From assembly GCA_035575715.1 (NCBI GenBank), contig DATLXN010000007.1, forward strand, positions 65,054 through 129,053: a DNA stretch of 64,000 nucleotides, given 5' to 3'. Positions 45,319 to 54,862 of this stretch are shown piece by piece; position 1 is the stretch's first letter, and each line of letters begins with the position of its first letter. The translations under genes were made by a program, and so were the position numbers. Origin of the DNA: JACCSI01 sp035575715. Lineage in GTDB: Bacteria > Acidobacteriota > Vicinamibacteria > Vicinamibacterales > UBA2999. Under the pieces are notes generated by a model that was not told the origin of the DNA, made no database searches, and saw only the letters and a program-made list of their open reading frames with translations.

Positions 45319-45786
45319 ATGACTGCCACCTCTGTCGCCAATGTTCAGGAGCACTTCGACCGACTGACACAGCGCCCGGGACTCGCGACCACTTTTTATC
45401 GCATCCTCTTCGCGACGGCGCCGGAGTTGCGGCCGCTGTTCCCGAACGATTTGTACGCGCTTTCTACGCATTTTGAGTCGATGTTGAAGCAGGCGATCGA
45501 GAATCTCGGGCGGATGACGGCGATGGACAGCGCGCTCCGAGAACTCGGCATTCGCCACATGCGCTACGGCGCGCAACCGCACCACTATCCTGTCGTGCTC
45601 GACGTCTTGCTGCAGGCGCTGAAAGAGCATTCGGGCGAGGACTGGAACGATGCCCTGGCAACCGATTGGCGCCTGGCCATCCTGGCCATTGTCGTGCCGA
45701 TGTTGCGCGGGGCTGCGGTGGAGACCGCGGAGTTGGCGCAGCGCCTGGCCTCGGAGGATAGCGTCGACATCAGATCTAACTTCTAG
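45319..45786 (+). CDS. Globin (bacterial haemoglobin-like)
   Basis: A 155-residue single-domain globin related to the haem domain of flavohaemoglobins. The E-helix and the F-helix proximal histidine region (RHMRYGAQPHHYPVVLDVLLQAL) are visible, with PLFPNDL in the CD corner. Likely binds O2 or NO. It ends before a strong bidirectional hairpin. Confidence 0.88.
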   Translation: MTATSVANVQEHFDRLTQRPGLATTFYRILFATAPELRPLFPNDLYALSTHFESMLKQAIENLGRMTAMDSALRELGIRHMRYGAQPHHYPVVLDVLLQALKEHSGEDWNDALATDWRLAILAIVVPMLRGAAVETAELAQRLASEDSVDIRSNF

Positions 45787-45793
45787 AAATGAG

Positions 45794-45823
45794 AACGCCG
45801 GGCCCTTCGAGGAGCCCGGCGTT
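45794..45823. terminator. Perfect 10-bp hairpin between convergent genes
   Basis: AACGCCGGGC at 45794-45803 is complementary to 45814-45823, with a 10-base loop, eight bases past the globin stop and 20 bases before the end of the PQQ dehydrogenase. A likely bidirectional terminator. Confidence 0.8.
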
Positions 45824-45843
45824 GAAGTCGACGTTCGTTTGCC

Positions 45844-47937
45844 CTACTGCAGCGAGAGTACGGTGTATCCCCCGTTGCGTGGCACGACAACGTACTGCTT
45901 GCCCTGATGCATGTAGGTCATCAGGCCGTACTGACCAGGGCGCGTGATCGGCACGGAGCCGACGCGCTTGCCAGTCTTCTTATCGATGCCGAACAGCGCC
46001 GGCTTATCGTCAGCCGTGATCCCGCTGGCGAACAGCAATGTCGAGGTCGCGAGCATCGCGGCCTGACCGCGGCGGCCCCAGTTGGTGTCGATATTCATCC
46101 CCTTGAGCAGCGGATTGTTGCGGAACGCCTCCTGCTCCTTGGTGTTCATATCACCGTGCGGAATCATCCATAGATGTTCGCCGGTGTTCATGTCGATCGC
46201 GACGATCCGACCCTGCGGTCCCTTGAAGAGGTCGGGAATGCCGGCCAGTAGATCGTTCGCGGGTGGCTTCGTCGATGGCGGTGCGCCCTCGGCGCCGCCG
46301 CGCGCAAAGTCCGAAAGCGTCTTGCCGGTCATGCGCGGGTTGTCGCGCTCCTTGGCCGGCGCGACCATGATCGGCGAGCACGCGCTGTAGGACGTAATGA
46401 AGATGATGCCGGACGTCGGGTCGGCTGCTGGCGGTCCGGTGATATTCGCGCCGCCGTTACCGCCCGGGCAAATGTTTGCCGGCCCCTTGCCTTCCTTATT
46501 TCCGCGATGCGTCGGCGGCTCGAAGAGTTCGGCGAAGACGCCGGCTTTCTTCGCGCGCTCGAGTGCGAGCTGTCGAATTTCCGGCGTGAAGTCGATCAGG
46601 TCCTTCTCCTGGCGACCCTGCAACTCGAACGGCGCAGGCTTGGTCGGATGCGCCTGGGTCTTGGCCAGCTTCTCCCCCGGCACGTTCGACGGCGGCGCAG
46701 GCCGTTCGACCATCGGCCAAATCGGCTCGCCATTCTGGCGATTGAAGGAGTAGACGTAGCCCTGTTTGGTCACCTGGAAAAGGCCAGGGATGCGGCGACC
46801 GCTGACGTTGACGTCAAGCAGGATCGGCGCGGTCGGCGTGTCGTAGTTCCAGATGTCGTGTTTCACGAGTTGCTGGTGCCACACGCGCTTACCGGTCTTG
46901 ACATCGAGCGCGACCACGCTCGTGCTGAACAGGTTATCGCCCGGCCGGAACCCGCCGTAATAATCCATCGTCGGGGGGTTGGTCGGAACATAGACGATGC
47001 CGCGCTGCTGATCGGCCGACATCGGCGCCCATGACGACACGTCACCGGTCCAGCGCCACGCGTCGTTCTCCCACGTGTTGTGACCGAACTCACCCTGCCG
47101 CGGGATGACGTGGAATTTCCATAAATATTTGCCGGTGCGCACGTCATACGCGAGGATGTCGCCGGGCACGTTTTCGACGCGCGTCTGGTTGTAGCCCTGC
47201 TCCGCGGAGTTGCCGACGACGAGCACGTCGTTGACGATGATCGGAGGCGATGAGGTGGTGATGTAGCCGAGTTCGAGTGGCAGACCCTTGGCCGGGTCGT
47301 ACGTCTGCTCGGTCTGTCGCCACGGCGTCCAGTCGGCGATCAGGTCCTTGAGCAGATCGATCGAGCCGCTCTTCGGGAACCCGGCGACCGGCACGGCGCC
47401 GCCCCAGTTCTCGATCGGCACGCCGGTCTTGGCGTCGAGTGCGTGCAGGAAGAATCCCGGCGTGCTGATGAAGACAATGCCGCGGCCGTTGATCCGCTTG
47501 TAGGCGACGCCCTTACCGTGGTTCGAGCGCATCGAGTATTCGTGACGCGGCGTCAGCGGTTCGGCCCAGGTCCACAGCGTCTTGCCGGTCGCCGGGTCGA
47601 GCGACACCACATTGCGGCGGGGGCCGGCGGTCGTCAGCAGCATGCCGTCAACGTAAATCGGGAGCGAACGCCCGTTGATATCCGTGATGGGCTGGCCGCC
47701 CGCCACCTCGCCATTCCACTCCCACGTGATCTTCAGGTTGTTGAAGTTCGACGCGTTGATCTGATCGATCGCGGAGTATCTGGTCCCGGCGTCACCGCCG
47801 GTAATGGCCGGCCAGTCCCCGGGTTGACTTGCTTGCTGCGCGCCGCCTGGTCGTCCGGCCAATACCAGGGCGGCAACAACCACCCCCAGGCCGACGAGCA
47901 TATGCGGCGTCCAGTTGCGTGGGCGTTCACTTCTCAT
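45844..47937 (-). CDS. PQQ-dependent (quinoprotein) dehydrogenase
   Basis: A periplasmic eight-bladed propeller dehydrogenase using pyrroloquinoline quinone, passing electrons to the respiratory chain. The 697 residues have a signal-like helix (about 12-30), then DWPAITGGDAGTRYSAIDQI, repeated W-motifs (ALDVKTGKRVWHQQLVKHDIWNYD), and AIDMNTGEHLWMIPHGD. Related proteins oxidise alcohols or sugars; the substrate is not evident. ATG at 47937; upstream lies a short divergent promoter region. Confidence 0.92.
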   Translation of the reverse strand: MRSERPRNWTPHMLVGLGVVVAALVLAGRPGGAQQASQPGDWPAITGGDAGTRYSAIDQINASNFNNLKITWEWNGEVAGGQPITDINGRSLPIYVDGMLLTTAGPRRNVVSLDPATGKTLWTWAEPLTPRHEYSMRSNHGKGVAYKRINGRGIVFISTPGFFLHALDAKTGVPIENWGGAVPVAGFPKSGSIDLLKDLIADWTPWRQTEQTYDPAKGLPLELGYITTSSPPIIVNDVLVVGNSAEQGYNQTRVENVPGDILAYDVRTGKYLWKFHVIPRQGEFGHNTWENDAWRWTGDVSSWAPMSADQQRGIVYVPTNPPTMDYYGGFRPGDNLFSTSVVALDVKTGKRVWHQQLVKHDIWNYDTPTAPILLDVNVSGRRIPGLFQVTKQGYVYSFNRQNGEPIWPMVERPAPPSNVPGEKLAKTQAHPTKPAPFELQGRQEKDLIDFTPEIRQLALERAKKAGVFAELFEPPTHRGNKEGKGPANICPGGNGGANITGPPAADPTSGIIFITSYSACSPIMVAPAKERDNPRMTGKTLSDFARGGAEGAPPSTKPPANDLLAGIPDLFKGPQGRIVAIDMNTGEHLWMIPHGDMNTKEQEAFRNNPLLKGMNIDTNWGRRGQAAMLATSTLLFASGITADDKPALFGIDKKTGKRVGSVPITRPGQYGLMTYMHQGKQYVVVPRNGGYTVLSLQ

Positions 47938-48171
47938 TCACACCTCAAAAAACAGTAAGCGCCTTAGCATCTCACGCTCACCGCCCCTTTTGTCTAGTTT
48001 CCCGAAGATCTTGCGCCTCTGCTGACTGTGGGGTAAAACGCATTTATCCAGTCTCTTGCCGCTTTCGCCGCCCCGCTGGCCCTGACCACCGGAATTCTCG
48101 CTCTCACTCTGCTCCCGCGTGTTCGTGAGACAGCGGCGCTCACCTGGTCGTTCTGGGGAGCGGCGACCGCG

Positions 48172-49554
48172 TTGCTGGTGTGGCAGGCGATCCTCGCGGT
48201 GCGAGCGCGCGGTTCGGAGTTCGCGTTCGAATTCTCGACGCCGCGGGCTCAGCATTACGTCCAGAGTCTGTGCCAAGGCACGGTCTACCTCTATTGGGGG
48301 TGGTACTGGGCGCCGGTCTACGCCTACTTTCCCTTGCTGTTCGGGCAACTGCTCTTTGCCTACGCGTTCGACATGCTGCTCGCCTGGTCGAGGCGGCAAC
48401 GGTACTCGGTGGGCTTCGGGCCGTTTCCGATCGTCTTCAGCACCAACCTGTTCCTGTGGTTCAAGGACGAGTGGTTTGCCTGGCAGTTCGCGGTGATCGC
48501 GGTGGGCTTCCTCGGCAAGGCGTTCGTGCGATGGAACCGCAATGGGCGGCGGGTGCACATTTTCAACCCGTCCGCATTTACCTTGGCGCTCTTCTCGTTG
48601 GGCCTGATCGTCACGGGCACGACGCATCTCACCTGGGCCCAGGAGATCAACACCACCTTCGGGCTCGGCCCGCACATGTATAAGGTGCTGTTTCTGATCG
48701 GCCTGGTGGTGATGTATTTCTTCGCGATCACGCCGGTCACCGCAGCCGCGGCGGCGACCTTGTTCGCCGGCAGCGCAATCTTCTCGATGGCAACCGGCAC
48801 ACCGTATTTCGTCGATTCCGAGATCCCGACGGCGGTGTTCCTCGGCCTGCACCTGCTCGTCACCGATCCGTCGACGTCGCCGCGGACGCCGATCGGCCGC
48901 TTGATCTTCGGTGTGCTCTACGGCAGCGGTGTGTTGATCCTCTATGCCGTGTTGGGGGCGATGGGCCTGCCGACGTTCTACGACAAGCTGCTCGCGGTCC
49001 CGCTGCTCAACCTCGCAGTGCCGGCCATTGATAGTTTCGTGCGGGGAATCGGGGAACGCCCATTGCTCGAACAGCGCAACCTGGCACACATGGCGGTGTG
49101 GGTCGCGTTCTTCATCGTGATGACGGCGACCGGCCGCACCGACGGCATGCACCCCGGCGATTCGCTGCCATTCTGGTCGCAGGCGTGCGATGAGAATCGC
49201 CCGTATGCCTGCGAGCGTTTCCTCCGGATTGAGGCGTCGTACTGCGCTGACAACGCCGGGTGGGCCTGTAATGAGCTCGGGCGCCACTACGTGGAGGGGC
49301 GGCTCGTCGCGCAGGATCTCGAACGTGCCTATGGATACTTCTCGCGCGCCTGTGAGGCGCGCTTTCAGGCCGGGTGCGTGAACCTGCTCGACCCCTCGGT
49401 GCCGGCGCGCGCTGATCCCCGCGCGCTCGACTTGCGATTGCTCGTCCGCCAGGGCGGTGTGAACCTCTTCGAGATGCCGGAGCCGGAGCTGTATAGCCGC
49501 GCCTGTCGTCACGGCTGGGCCTTCGCGTGCGATCGGCAAGCGGCGGCGCGATGA
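48172..49554 (+). CDS. RnfD/NqrB-like membrane protein with Sel1-type C-terminus
   Basis: At least 460 residues. The first 330 form about nine membrane helices with RnfD/NqrB-like features (GRRVHIFNPSAFTL, EIPTAVFLGLHLLVTDPSTSP; in that family a flavin attaches to a threonine in a related motif). The C-terminal 120 residues are a cysteine-paired Sel1-like repeat (CDENRPYACERFL, CADNAGWACNELGRHYVEG, CEARFQAGCVNL). The coding pattern continues upstream to 48036 (FAAPLALTTGILALTLL) but offers no ATG, GTG or TTG before 48172, so the true start is unclear or the 5' end is damaged. Coupled to the next gene. Confidence 0.72.
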   Translation: MLVWQAILAVRARGSEFAFEFSTPRAQHYVQSLCQGTVYLYWGWYWAPVYAYFPLLFGQLLFAYAFDMLLAWSRRQRYSVGFGPFPIVFSTNLFLWFKDEWFAWQFAVIAVGFLGKAFVRWNRNGRRVHIFNPSAFTLALFSLGLIVTGTTHLTWAQEINTTFGLGPHMYKVLFLIGLVVMYFFAITPVTAAAAATLFAGSAIFSMATGTPYFVDSEIPTAVFLGLHLLVTDPSTSPRTPIGRLIFGVLYGSGVLILYAVLGAMGLPTFYDKLLAVPLLNLAVPAIDSFVRGIGERPLLEQRNLAHMAVWVAFFIVMTATGRTDGMHPGDSLPFWSQACDENRPYACERFLRIEASYCADNAGWACNELGRHYVEGRLVAQDLERAYGYFSRACEARFQAGCVNLLDPSVPARADPRALDLRLLVRQGGVNLFEMPEPELYSRACRHGWAFACDRQAAAR

Positions 49555-50456
49555 CCGTGCGCGCGCGCTCGCTGCTGGGCGCGTTGTCACGCGTTGTCAC
49601 CGCGATGTCACAAATTGTCACGGCGGTGCCAGGCACCGCCGTGCAGTGCGCGAGCCTGAGCCTGATCGTCGCGCTGTGTGCGATGGCAGCGCAGCCCGAT
49701 GTAGCGATGCCGGAGTTTGTCGCGATTCCGGGCGGCGCCCTGGTGATGGGCGCGGACCCCGCGCGCGACCCGCTGGCCTTTGACAACGAGCGCTGGTCGC
49801 CGACGCAGGGCGAAGGCGCCGTACGAGTCGCGCCGTTTTACATCGCGCGACACGAGATTTCAGTGGCGGCGTTCGCAGAGTTCGTCCGGCGCTCGGCGTG
49901 GAAAGCAGACGCGCGTGCATTAGCCGGACCCGCGACCCACCCGGTGTCGTTCGTGTCGTGGCCTGACGCGCTCGCCTATTGCCGTTGGCTCGAGGCCCAG
50001 TTGAAACAGTCATCCGCGACGCCGGCAGCAATCAAAGAGCGACTCAACGCAGGTTGGCGGATGACACTCCCGACCGAAGCCGAATGGGAGCACGCCGCAC
50101 GCGGCGGCGATCGGCGGCGGTATCCGTGGGGCAACGAGCTGCAATCGGGTCGGGCCAATTACGCGGGCCACGCGACCACGCCCGTCGCCAGCTTCGCCTG
50201 TCCCGAGTGCGCGCATGGACTCGCCGACATGAGTGGCAACGTGTGGGAGTGGACCAGCAGTCCGTTTCAGCCCTACCCCTACAACCCGGACGACGACCGC
50301 GTCACCCTCGCTGAGGACGCCTTATGGGTGATTCGTGGGGGCGGCTTTGGCGACGAGGCGCGCTTGATCCGCACGACCGCCCGCGGCGGCGCTGAGCCCG
50401 GGGCACGGCGTGCGTTTATCGGGTTCCGGCCGGTGATCGCCAATCGCGCGCGGTGA
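49551..50456 (+). CDS. SUMF1/formylglycine-generating-enzyme-like protein
   Basis: A 301-residue FGE-sulfatase-fold protein with an N-terminal signal-like segment. The domain runs from MPEFVAIPGGALVMGAD through RMTLPTEAEWEHAARGG, YPWGNEL, DMSGNVWEWTSS and IRGGGFGD to the end. True FGE has two copper-binding cysteines; none is in the usual place here, so another role of this fold (ligand-binding or SAM-independent oxidase partner) is likely. The ATG overlaps the previous stop (ATGA). A repeat element occupies its signal region. Confidence 0.85.
   Translation: MTVRARSLLGALSRVVTAMSQIVTAVPGTAVQCASLSLIVALCAMAAQPDVAMPEFVAIPGGALVMGADPARDPLAFDNERWSPTQGEGAVRVAPFYIARHEISVAAFAEFVRRSAWKADARALAGPATHPVSFVSWPDALAYCRWLEAQLKQSSATPAAIKERLNAGWRMTLPTEAEWEHAARGGDRRRYPWGNELQSGRANYAGHATTPVASFACPECAHGLADMSGNVWEWTSSPFQPYPYNPDDDRVTLAEDALWVIRGGGFGDEARLIRTTARGGAEPGARRAFIGFRPVIANRAR
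49585..49642. repeat. TGTCAC array and near-perfect palindrome inside a coding region
   Basis: TGTCAC occurs at 49585, 49595, 49606 and 49616 (spacing 10, 11, 10), followed by a palindrome of 11-bp arms around one base (ACGGCGGTGCC at 49620-49630 and its complement at 49632-49642). It resembles REP-type elements with a GGTGCCAGGCACC core known from other genomes, here forming part of the N-terminal segment of the FGE-like protein. Confidence 0.6.
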
Positions 50457-50614
50457 TCGCGTGATCATCGCCTGGAGCAAAGTAGTCGTTCAGGGTACTG
50501 AATCGCATCAACCCGCACACCAACGTGGCGTCGGGTGTTGACCACGCGTGGCTGCACCCGTAGAGTAGCCGCTCGAAACCGCCGCGCGCCACGCTCGTGC
50601 GAAGGAGCAGGTCG

Positions 50615-52176
50615 ATGAAGCTCGTGTCCGGCCATTCACTTTCCGCCTTCTCGCTAGCCCTTCTCTTTTCCATCACGGCGTACGCACAAGGCGGCGCCAC
50701 GTCGTCAGTCACTGGGATCGTCAAGGACTCCGCCGGCGGGGTGATCCCCGGTGCAAGTGTCGTCGTTGCCAGCAACGCGACCGGGACGAAGTTCGAAGCG
50801 CTGACAACATCTACGCCTTTCACCCCGACATTCAGGTCGCCGCGGCTCGCTCGTGGACGGTTGGATTTCAGCGGGCGCTCGGTCGAGATATGGCGCTGGA
50901 ATTCCGCTACGTCGGGACAAAGGGTGTAAACCAGTGGTCCCAGCTCAATTACAACGAGCGCAACATCATTGAGAACGGCTTCCTCAACGAGTTCAAACTG
51001 GCCATGGACAACCTGCGCGCGAACAACCTCGCGGGAGGGAACCGGGCCGGGTCCTTTGCCTATTTCGGAGCGGGCACCGGCACGCATCCGTTGCCCACCT
51101 ACCTGGCATATTTCAATGGCAGCCGCGACGCTGGCAACCCCGCCGCGTACACCGGCAGCACGGCGACATGGGCAAATACCACCTTCGCGCAGCGTCTGGT
51201 GCACACCAACCCCAGCTTAGGGAGTGCGGCCAGCGATCTCGATGGCAACCTCACCTTCCGTGAGAGGGCCATCGCCGCCGGTCTGCCGGCGAATTTCTTC
51301 GTCGTCAATCCGCACGCTACCAGTGTCAATGTCACAGACAGCGGCGCGTTCAGCACTTACAATGCACTGCAAATCGAGTTGCGGCGCCGGTTGTCAAAAG
51401 GCTTGTCCTTTAACGCCAGCTACCAGTACGCGCTCGAAGAAGGTTCCTCGTTCCTTGGATTCCACTTCGGCCGCACGTCCACGCCAAGCAACGCCAGCAT
51501 CCGTCATGCGATCAAGACCCAGTGGGACTGGGCGCTGCCCTTCGGTCGCGCGCAGCGCTGGGGCCGCGACCTCGGCGGCCTTCTCAACGGCCTGGTGTCT
51601 GGATGGCAGTTCAACGGTGCAGGCCGCATCCAGCAGCGGACCACCAACTTCGGCAATGTGCGCCTGGTCGACATGACGAAAGAAGAAGCGCAGAAGCTGT
51701 ACAAGTTCGAGATCCGTCCCGACCCTCAGACAGGCCTCCTGACGGTGTTCACGATGCCGGACGATGTGATTCTGAATACCCGCCGGGCGTTCAGCGTCAG
51801 TCCGACCAATCCGAATGGCTACAGCGATCTGGGCGTACCGACCGGACGCTACTTCGCGCCGGCCAACAGCGCCGATTGTATTCAGCTCAAAGTTGGCGAC
51901 TGCGCGCCAATCGCCCAGATCCTCCTCACGCCATGGTTCACGCGATTCGATATTGGTGTGACAAGAAAAATTGGTATCGGCGGAAAGAGGAGCATCGAGC
52001 TTCGCGGCGACATCCTCAACGTCTTCGACAACATCAACTTTACCGTCACGGATCCATCGCGCACGCCTGGGTCGGGTGCGGCGATCTTCCAGACCGATTC
52101 CGCGTATCGCGACCTTGATAATACCTACGACCCGGGCGGTCGTCTGGGTCAGATTGCCATACGTTTGAACTGGTAA
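50615..52176 (+). pseudogene. Oar-like TonB-dependent receptor with large internal deletion
   Basis: Outer-membrane receptor relic. ATG 50615, with AAGGAG upstream, starts a good signal peptide and the carboxypeptidase-regulatory-like domain (SVTGIVKDSAGGVIPGA...). Near 50800 the frame breaks and reading resumes in another frame at DNIYAFHPDIQVAAARSWTVGFQR, deep in the beta-barrel, then continues intact to the last strand (GRLGQIAIRLNW). Roughly 600 residues (plug and much of the barrel) are missing. Both remaining ends look undamaged, so one deletion explains it. Confidence 0.8.
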
Positions 52177-52272
52177 GCGTGGAGCGCCCGCACGACGTGC
52201 GATTATCGGCTTTCGGCCGGTGATCGCACGACGCGCACGGTGAGCGCCGCGCGGCACGTCTCTGCCTGCCCC

Positions 52273-52758
52273 CTACTTCATCTCGACCCCCGCCAGCGTC
52301 AGGACCTCGTCCACCGCCGCACGATGCGCGCGGACAAAAGTCACGTTGTCGGCCGCAGCGCCTGCCGGCACCGACCTCAGGGTGCCGGCTTCGACGAACC
52401 CGAAGGCCAGGCGGGCACCCAACAAGGACAGCGCAAAGATTGTGTAGTCACGCGGCGTGACCTTGGCGGTGCGCAGCGCAGCGGCGAGTTCGACATGCTC
52501 GGTCAGCCGGGCTTCGAGCTGGGTCGCCGCTTCGACGAGGTCTGCGGCCTGCACGATGTCCTGAGAGAACAACGGCGCGCTGCGCAAAGAGGCATCGCGC
52601 CCGACGATGGTCGCAATCTCGCGGCTGGCGTGTTGAAAGGTCGCGAAGACCGCCGGTGTCAGTCGATAACCGGCCAGCGCCTGGCGATCGGGGGGTTGCG
52701 TGGGCCCGATCAAGCCGATCAGGGCGATGGCCAATCCGAACGCTGTGCTGGTTAACAC
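52273..52758 (-). CDS. Conserved exported protein of unknown function
   Basis: A 161-residue protein from GTG 52758 with a signal-like N-terminus (STAFGLAIALIGLIG), then mostly helical sequence (ATFQHASREIATIVG, AADLVEAATQLEARLTEHVELAAAL, AHRAAVDEVLTLAGVEMK). I do not recognise the family. It is divergent from the DUF885 gene with 38 bases between starts. Confidence 0.6.
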   Translation of the reverse strand: MLTSTAFGLAIALIGLIGPTQPPDRQALAGYRLTPAVFATFQHASREIATIVGRDASLRSAPLFSQDIVQAADLVEAATQLEARLTEHVELAAALRTAKVTPRDYTIFALSLLGARLAFGFVEAGTLRSVPAGAAADNVTFVRAHRAAVDEVLTLAGVEMK

Positions 52759-52796
52759 GTCAGTTCTGATTATGACTCCGGCGTTAGACTCTTTTT

Positions 52797-54671
52797 ATGT
52801 CGAGACGAATTCTGCTCACCGCCGCCGCGTTGGTGCTTGCCCTCTGCACTGCTCCTGATGCTCAGACGCCGGCGCCGACGGCGCAGCCAGTGGCGGCACA
52901 GGACGAAACCGCGAGGCTGAACGCCTGGTTCGAAAAGAAATTCGAAGAGCAGCTGGCGTTCAGCCCGATTCAGCAGACATTCCTCGGGCGTCACTCGAAT
53001 GCCATCGACGACATGTCGATTGCCGGCAAGGACGCTGTGCTTGCTTGGCAGCGCGCGTCGGTGGCCGAGCTGCGCAAATCGTTCGACTACGCGAAGCTCA
53101 CACCAGAAGCGCAGACCTCGTACGACGTCTGGGTCTATCAGCTCACACAGGCGGAAGCGGCCCTCCCGTTCCGCGACAACGCCTACGTCTTTGAACAGAT
53201 GAATGCGCTGCACACCTCCTTCCCGCAGCTGCTAATCGCGTTCCACTCGGTGGCCACGCCAGTGGAGTTGGACGCCTACATCAATCGCATCCGTGAGACC
53301 GGCCGTGCGATTCGCCAGCTGCTCGAGATCTCGAAAAGCAATGCCGGCAAAGGCGTCCGGCCGCCTCGGTTTGCCTTCGACTTCGTCATCGACGAGTCGC
53401 AGAAGATCATCACCGGTGCGCCCTTTGACGACAGCGGCGCCGACAGCCCGGTCTGGTCGGACGTGAAGACGAAGGTTGCGGAGCTCCAGAAGAAGGGCGC
53501 GCTCGACGAGGCGCGCGCGACCAAGACCCTGGCCGATGCCCGCGCCGCGCTCACCGGTCCGTTCCGGTCGGCATACCAGGAGCTGATCGCGTGGCAGAAA
53601 CAGGATCGCGAGAATGCGCCGGCCACGGCCGCCGGTGTCAGCGCGCTGCCGAGCGGCACGGCGTACTACAACGAGCGGCTGGCCAACCAGACGACCACGA
53701 CGATGACGGCTGATGCGATTCACAAGGTCGGTCTGGCGGAAGTCACGCGTCTGCGTGCGGAGATGATGGCGGTCAAGGACGAGGTCGGATTCAAGGGCGA
53801 CCTCCCGGCGTTCTTCGCCGAGCTGCGCAACAACAAGGACAACCCGCGCTACTACTACCCTGATACCGACGAGGGACGGCAGGCCTACATCGCCGATGCC
53901 ACGGCTGCGATCAACAAGATCAAGGCGGTGCTGCCGAAGTACTTTGGCATTCTGCCCAAAGCGGATCTGGTGGTGCGACGCGTCGAGCCGTTCCGCGAGC
54001 AGCCGGGCGCGGCGCAACACTACTTCCCGAGCACGCCCGACGGCGCGCGGCCTGGCGTGTACTACGCGCATCTCTCCGACATGAAGGCGATGCCGAAGCA
54101 CGAGCTCGAAGTGATCGCGTATCACGAGGGACTGCCCGGCCATCACATGCAGATTGCGATCGCGCAGGAGCTGACCACCCTCCCCACGTTCCGTCGTCAG
54201 GCAGGCTTCGGGGCGTACGCGGAAGGCTGGGGCCTGTACTCGGAATGGCTCGCTCGCGAGATGCCTGGGACCTACACCGACCCCTATTCGCGTTTCGGCC
54301 GTCTTGGTTCGGAGATGTGGCGCGCGATCCGCCTGGTGGTCGACACCGGACTGCACGCCAAAGGGTGGTCACAGGAGCAGGCCGTGCAGTACTTCATGGC
54401 CAACTCCGCAACCACCGAGGGTCAGGCGCGGTCTGAAGTGCGTCGTTATCTGGTGCTGCCGGGTCAGGCGACGAGCTACAAGATTGGGATGCTCAAGATC
54501 CAGGAGCTGCGTCGCAAGGCCGAAGCGGCGCTTGGTGCGCGCTTCGACATCCGCGCCTTTCACGACGTGGTGCTCGGCGGCGGCGCGCTGCCGCTGACGA
54601 TTCTCGAGAAACGCGTCGACCGGTGGATCGCGGAGCGCAGATCGAAAGGCGCCAGTCCGGCATCAGCATAA
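52797..54671 (+). CDS. DUF885 family exported protein
   Basis: A 624-residue exported protein with a signal peptide (about 1-22). DUF885 members are predicted zinc metallopeptidases; here the motif AYHEGLPGHHMQIAIA (about residue 440) supplies the HExxxGHH metal site. The mid region SGTAYYNERLANQTTTTMTADAIH is typical. Substrate unknown. Its 3' end overlaps the DUF433 gene. Confidence 0.9.
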   Translation: MSRRILLTAAALVLALCTAPDAQTPAPTAQPVAAQDETARLNAWFEKKFEEQLAFSPIQQTFLGRHSNAIDDMSIAGKDAVLAWQRASVAELRKSFDYAKLTPEAQTSYDVWVYQLTQAEAALPFRDNAYVFEQMNALHTSFPQLLIAFHSVATPVELDAYINRIRETGRAIRQLLEISKSNAGKGVRPPRFAFDFVIDESQKIITGAPFDDSGADSPVWSDVKTKVAELQKKGALDEARATKTLADARAALTGPFRSAYQELIAWQKQDRENAPATAAGVSALPSGTAYYNERLANQTTTTMTADAIHKVGLAEVTRLRAEMMAVKDEVGFKGDLPAFFAELRNNKDNPRYYYPDTDEGRQAYIADATAAINKIKAVLPKYFGILPKADLVVRRVEPFREQPGAAQHYFPSTPDGARPGVYYAHLSDMKAMPKHELEVIAYHEGLPGHHMQIAIAQELTTLPTFRRQAGFGAYAEGWGLYSEWLAREMPGTYTDPYSRFGRLGSEMWRAIRLVVDTGLHAKGWSQEQAVQYFMANSATTEGQARSEVRRYLVLPGQATSYKIGMLKIQELRRKAEAALGARFDIRAFHDVVLGGGALPLTILEKRVDRWIAERRSKGASPASA

Positions 54672-54862
54672 TGGGCGGGAAGCCGTGCATCCGCGGGATG
54701 CGGGTCACGGTTGGAACGGTCGTCGGGCTCGTCGCCACAGGTCGCACGCCCGACGAGATTCTTCGCGAGTATCCCTACCTGGAAGCTGAGGACATCGCTG
54801 AGGCCCTGTCCTACGCCGCGTGGCGGGCGGAGGAAGTGGAAGTTCCGCTGCGCCAGCGGTGA
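54623..54862 (+). CDS. DUF433 antitoxin-like protein
   Basis: A 79-residue protein with the DUF433 core MGGKPCIRGMRVTVGTVVGL...EILREYPYLEAEDIAEALSYAA, a helix-turn-helix-like family that commonly acts as antitoxin to DUF5615 (PIN-like) toxins. The GTG at 54623 overlaps the DUF885 gene by 49 bases; an alternative ATG at 54671 (TAATG overlap) would drop residues the family usually has. The partner toxin is decayed, leaving an orphan antitoxin. Confidence 0.8.
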   Translation: MDRGAQIERRQSGISIMGGKPCIRGMRVTVGTVVGLVATGRTPDEILREYPYLEAEDIAEALSYAAWRAEEVEVPLRQR

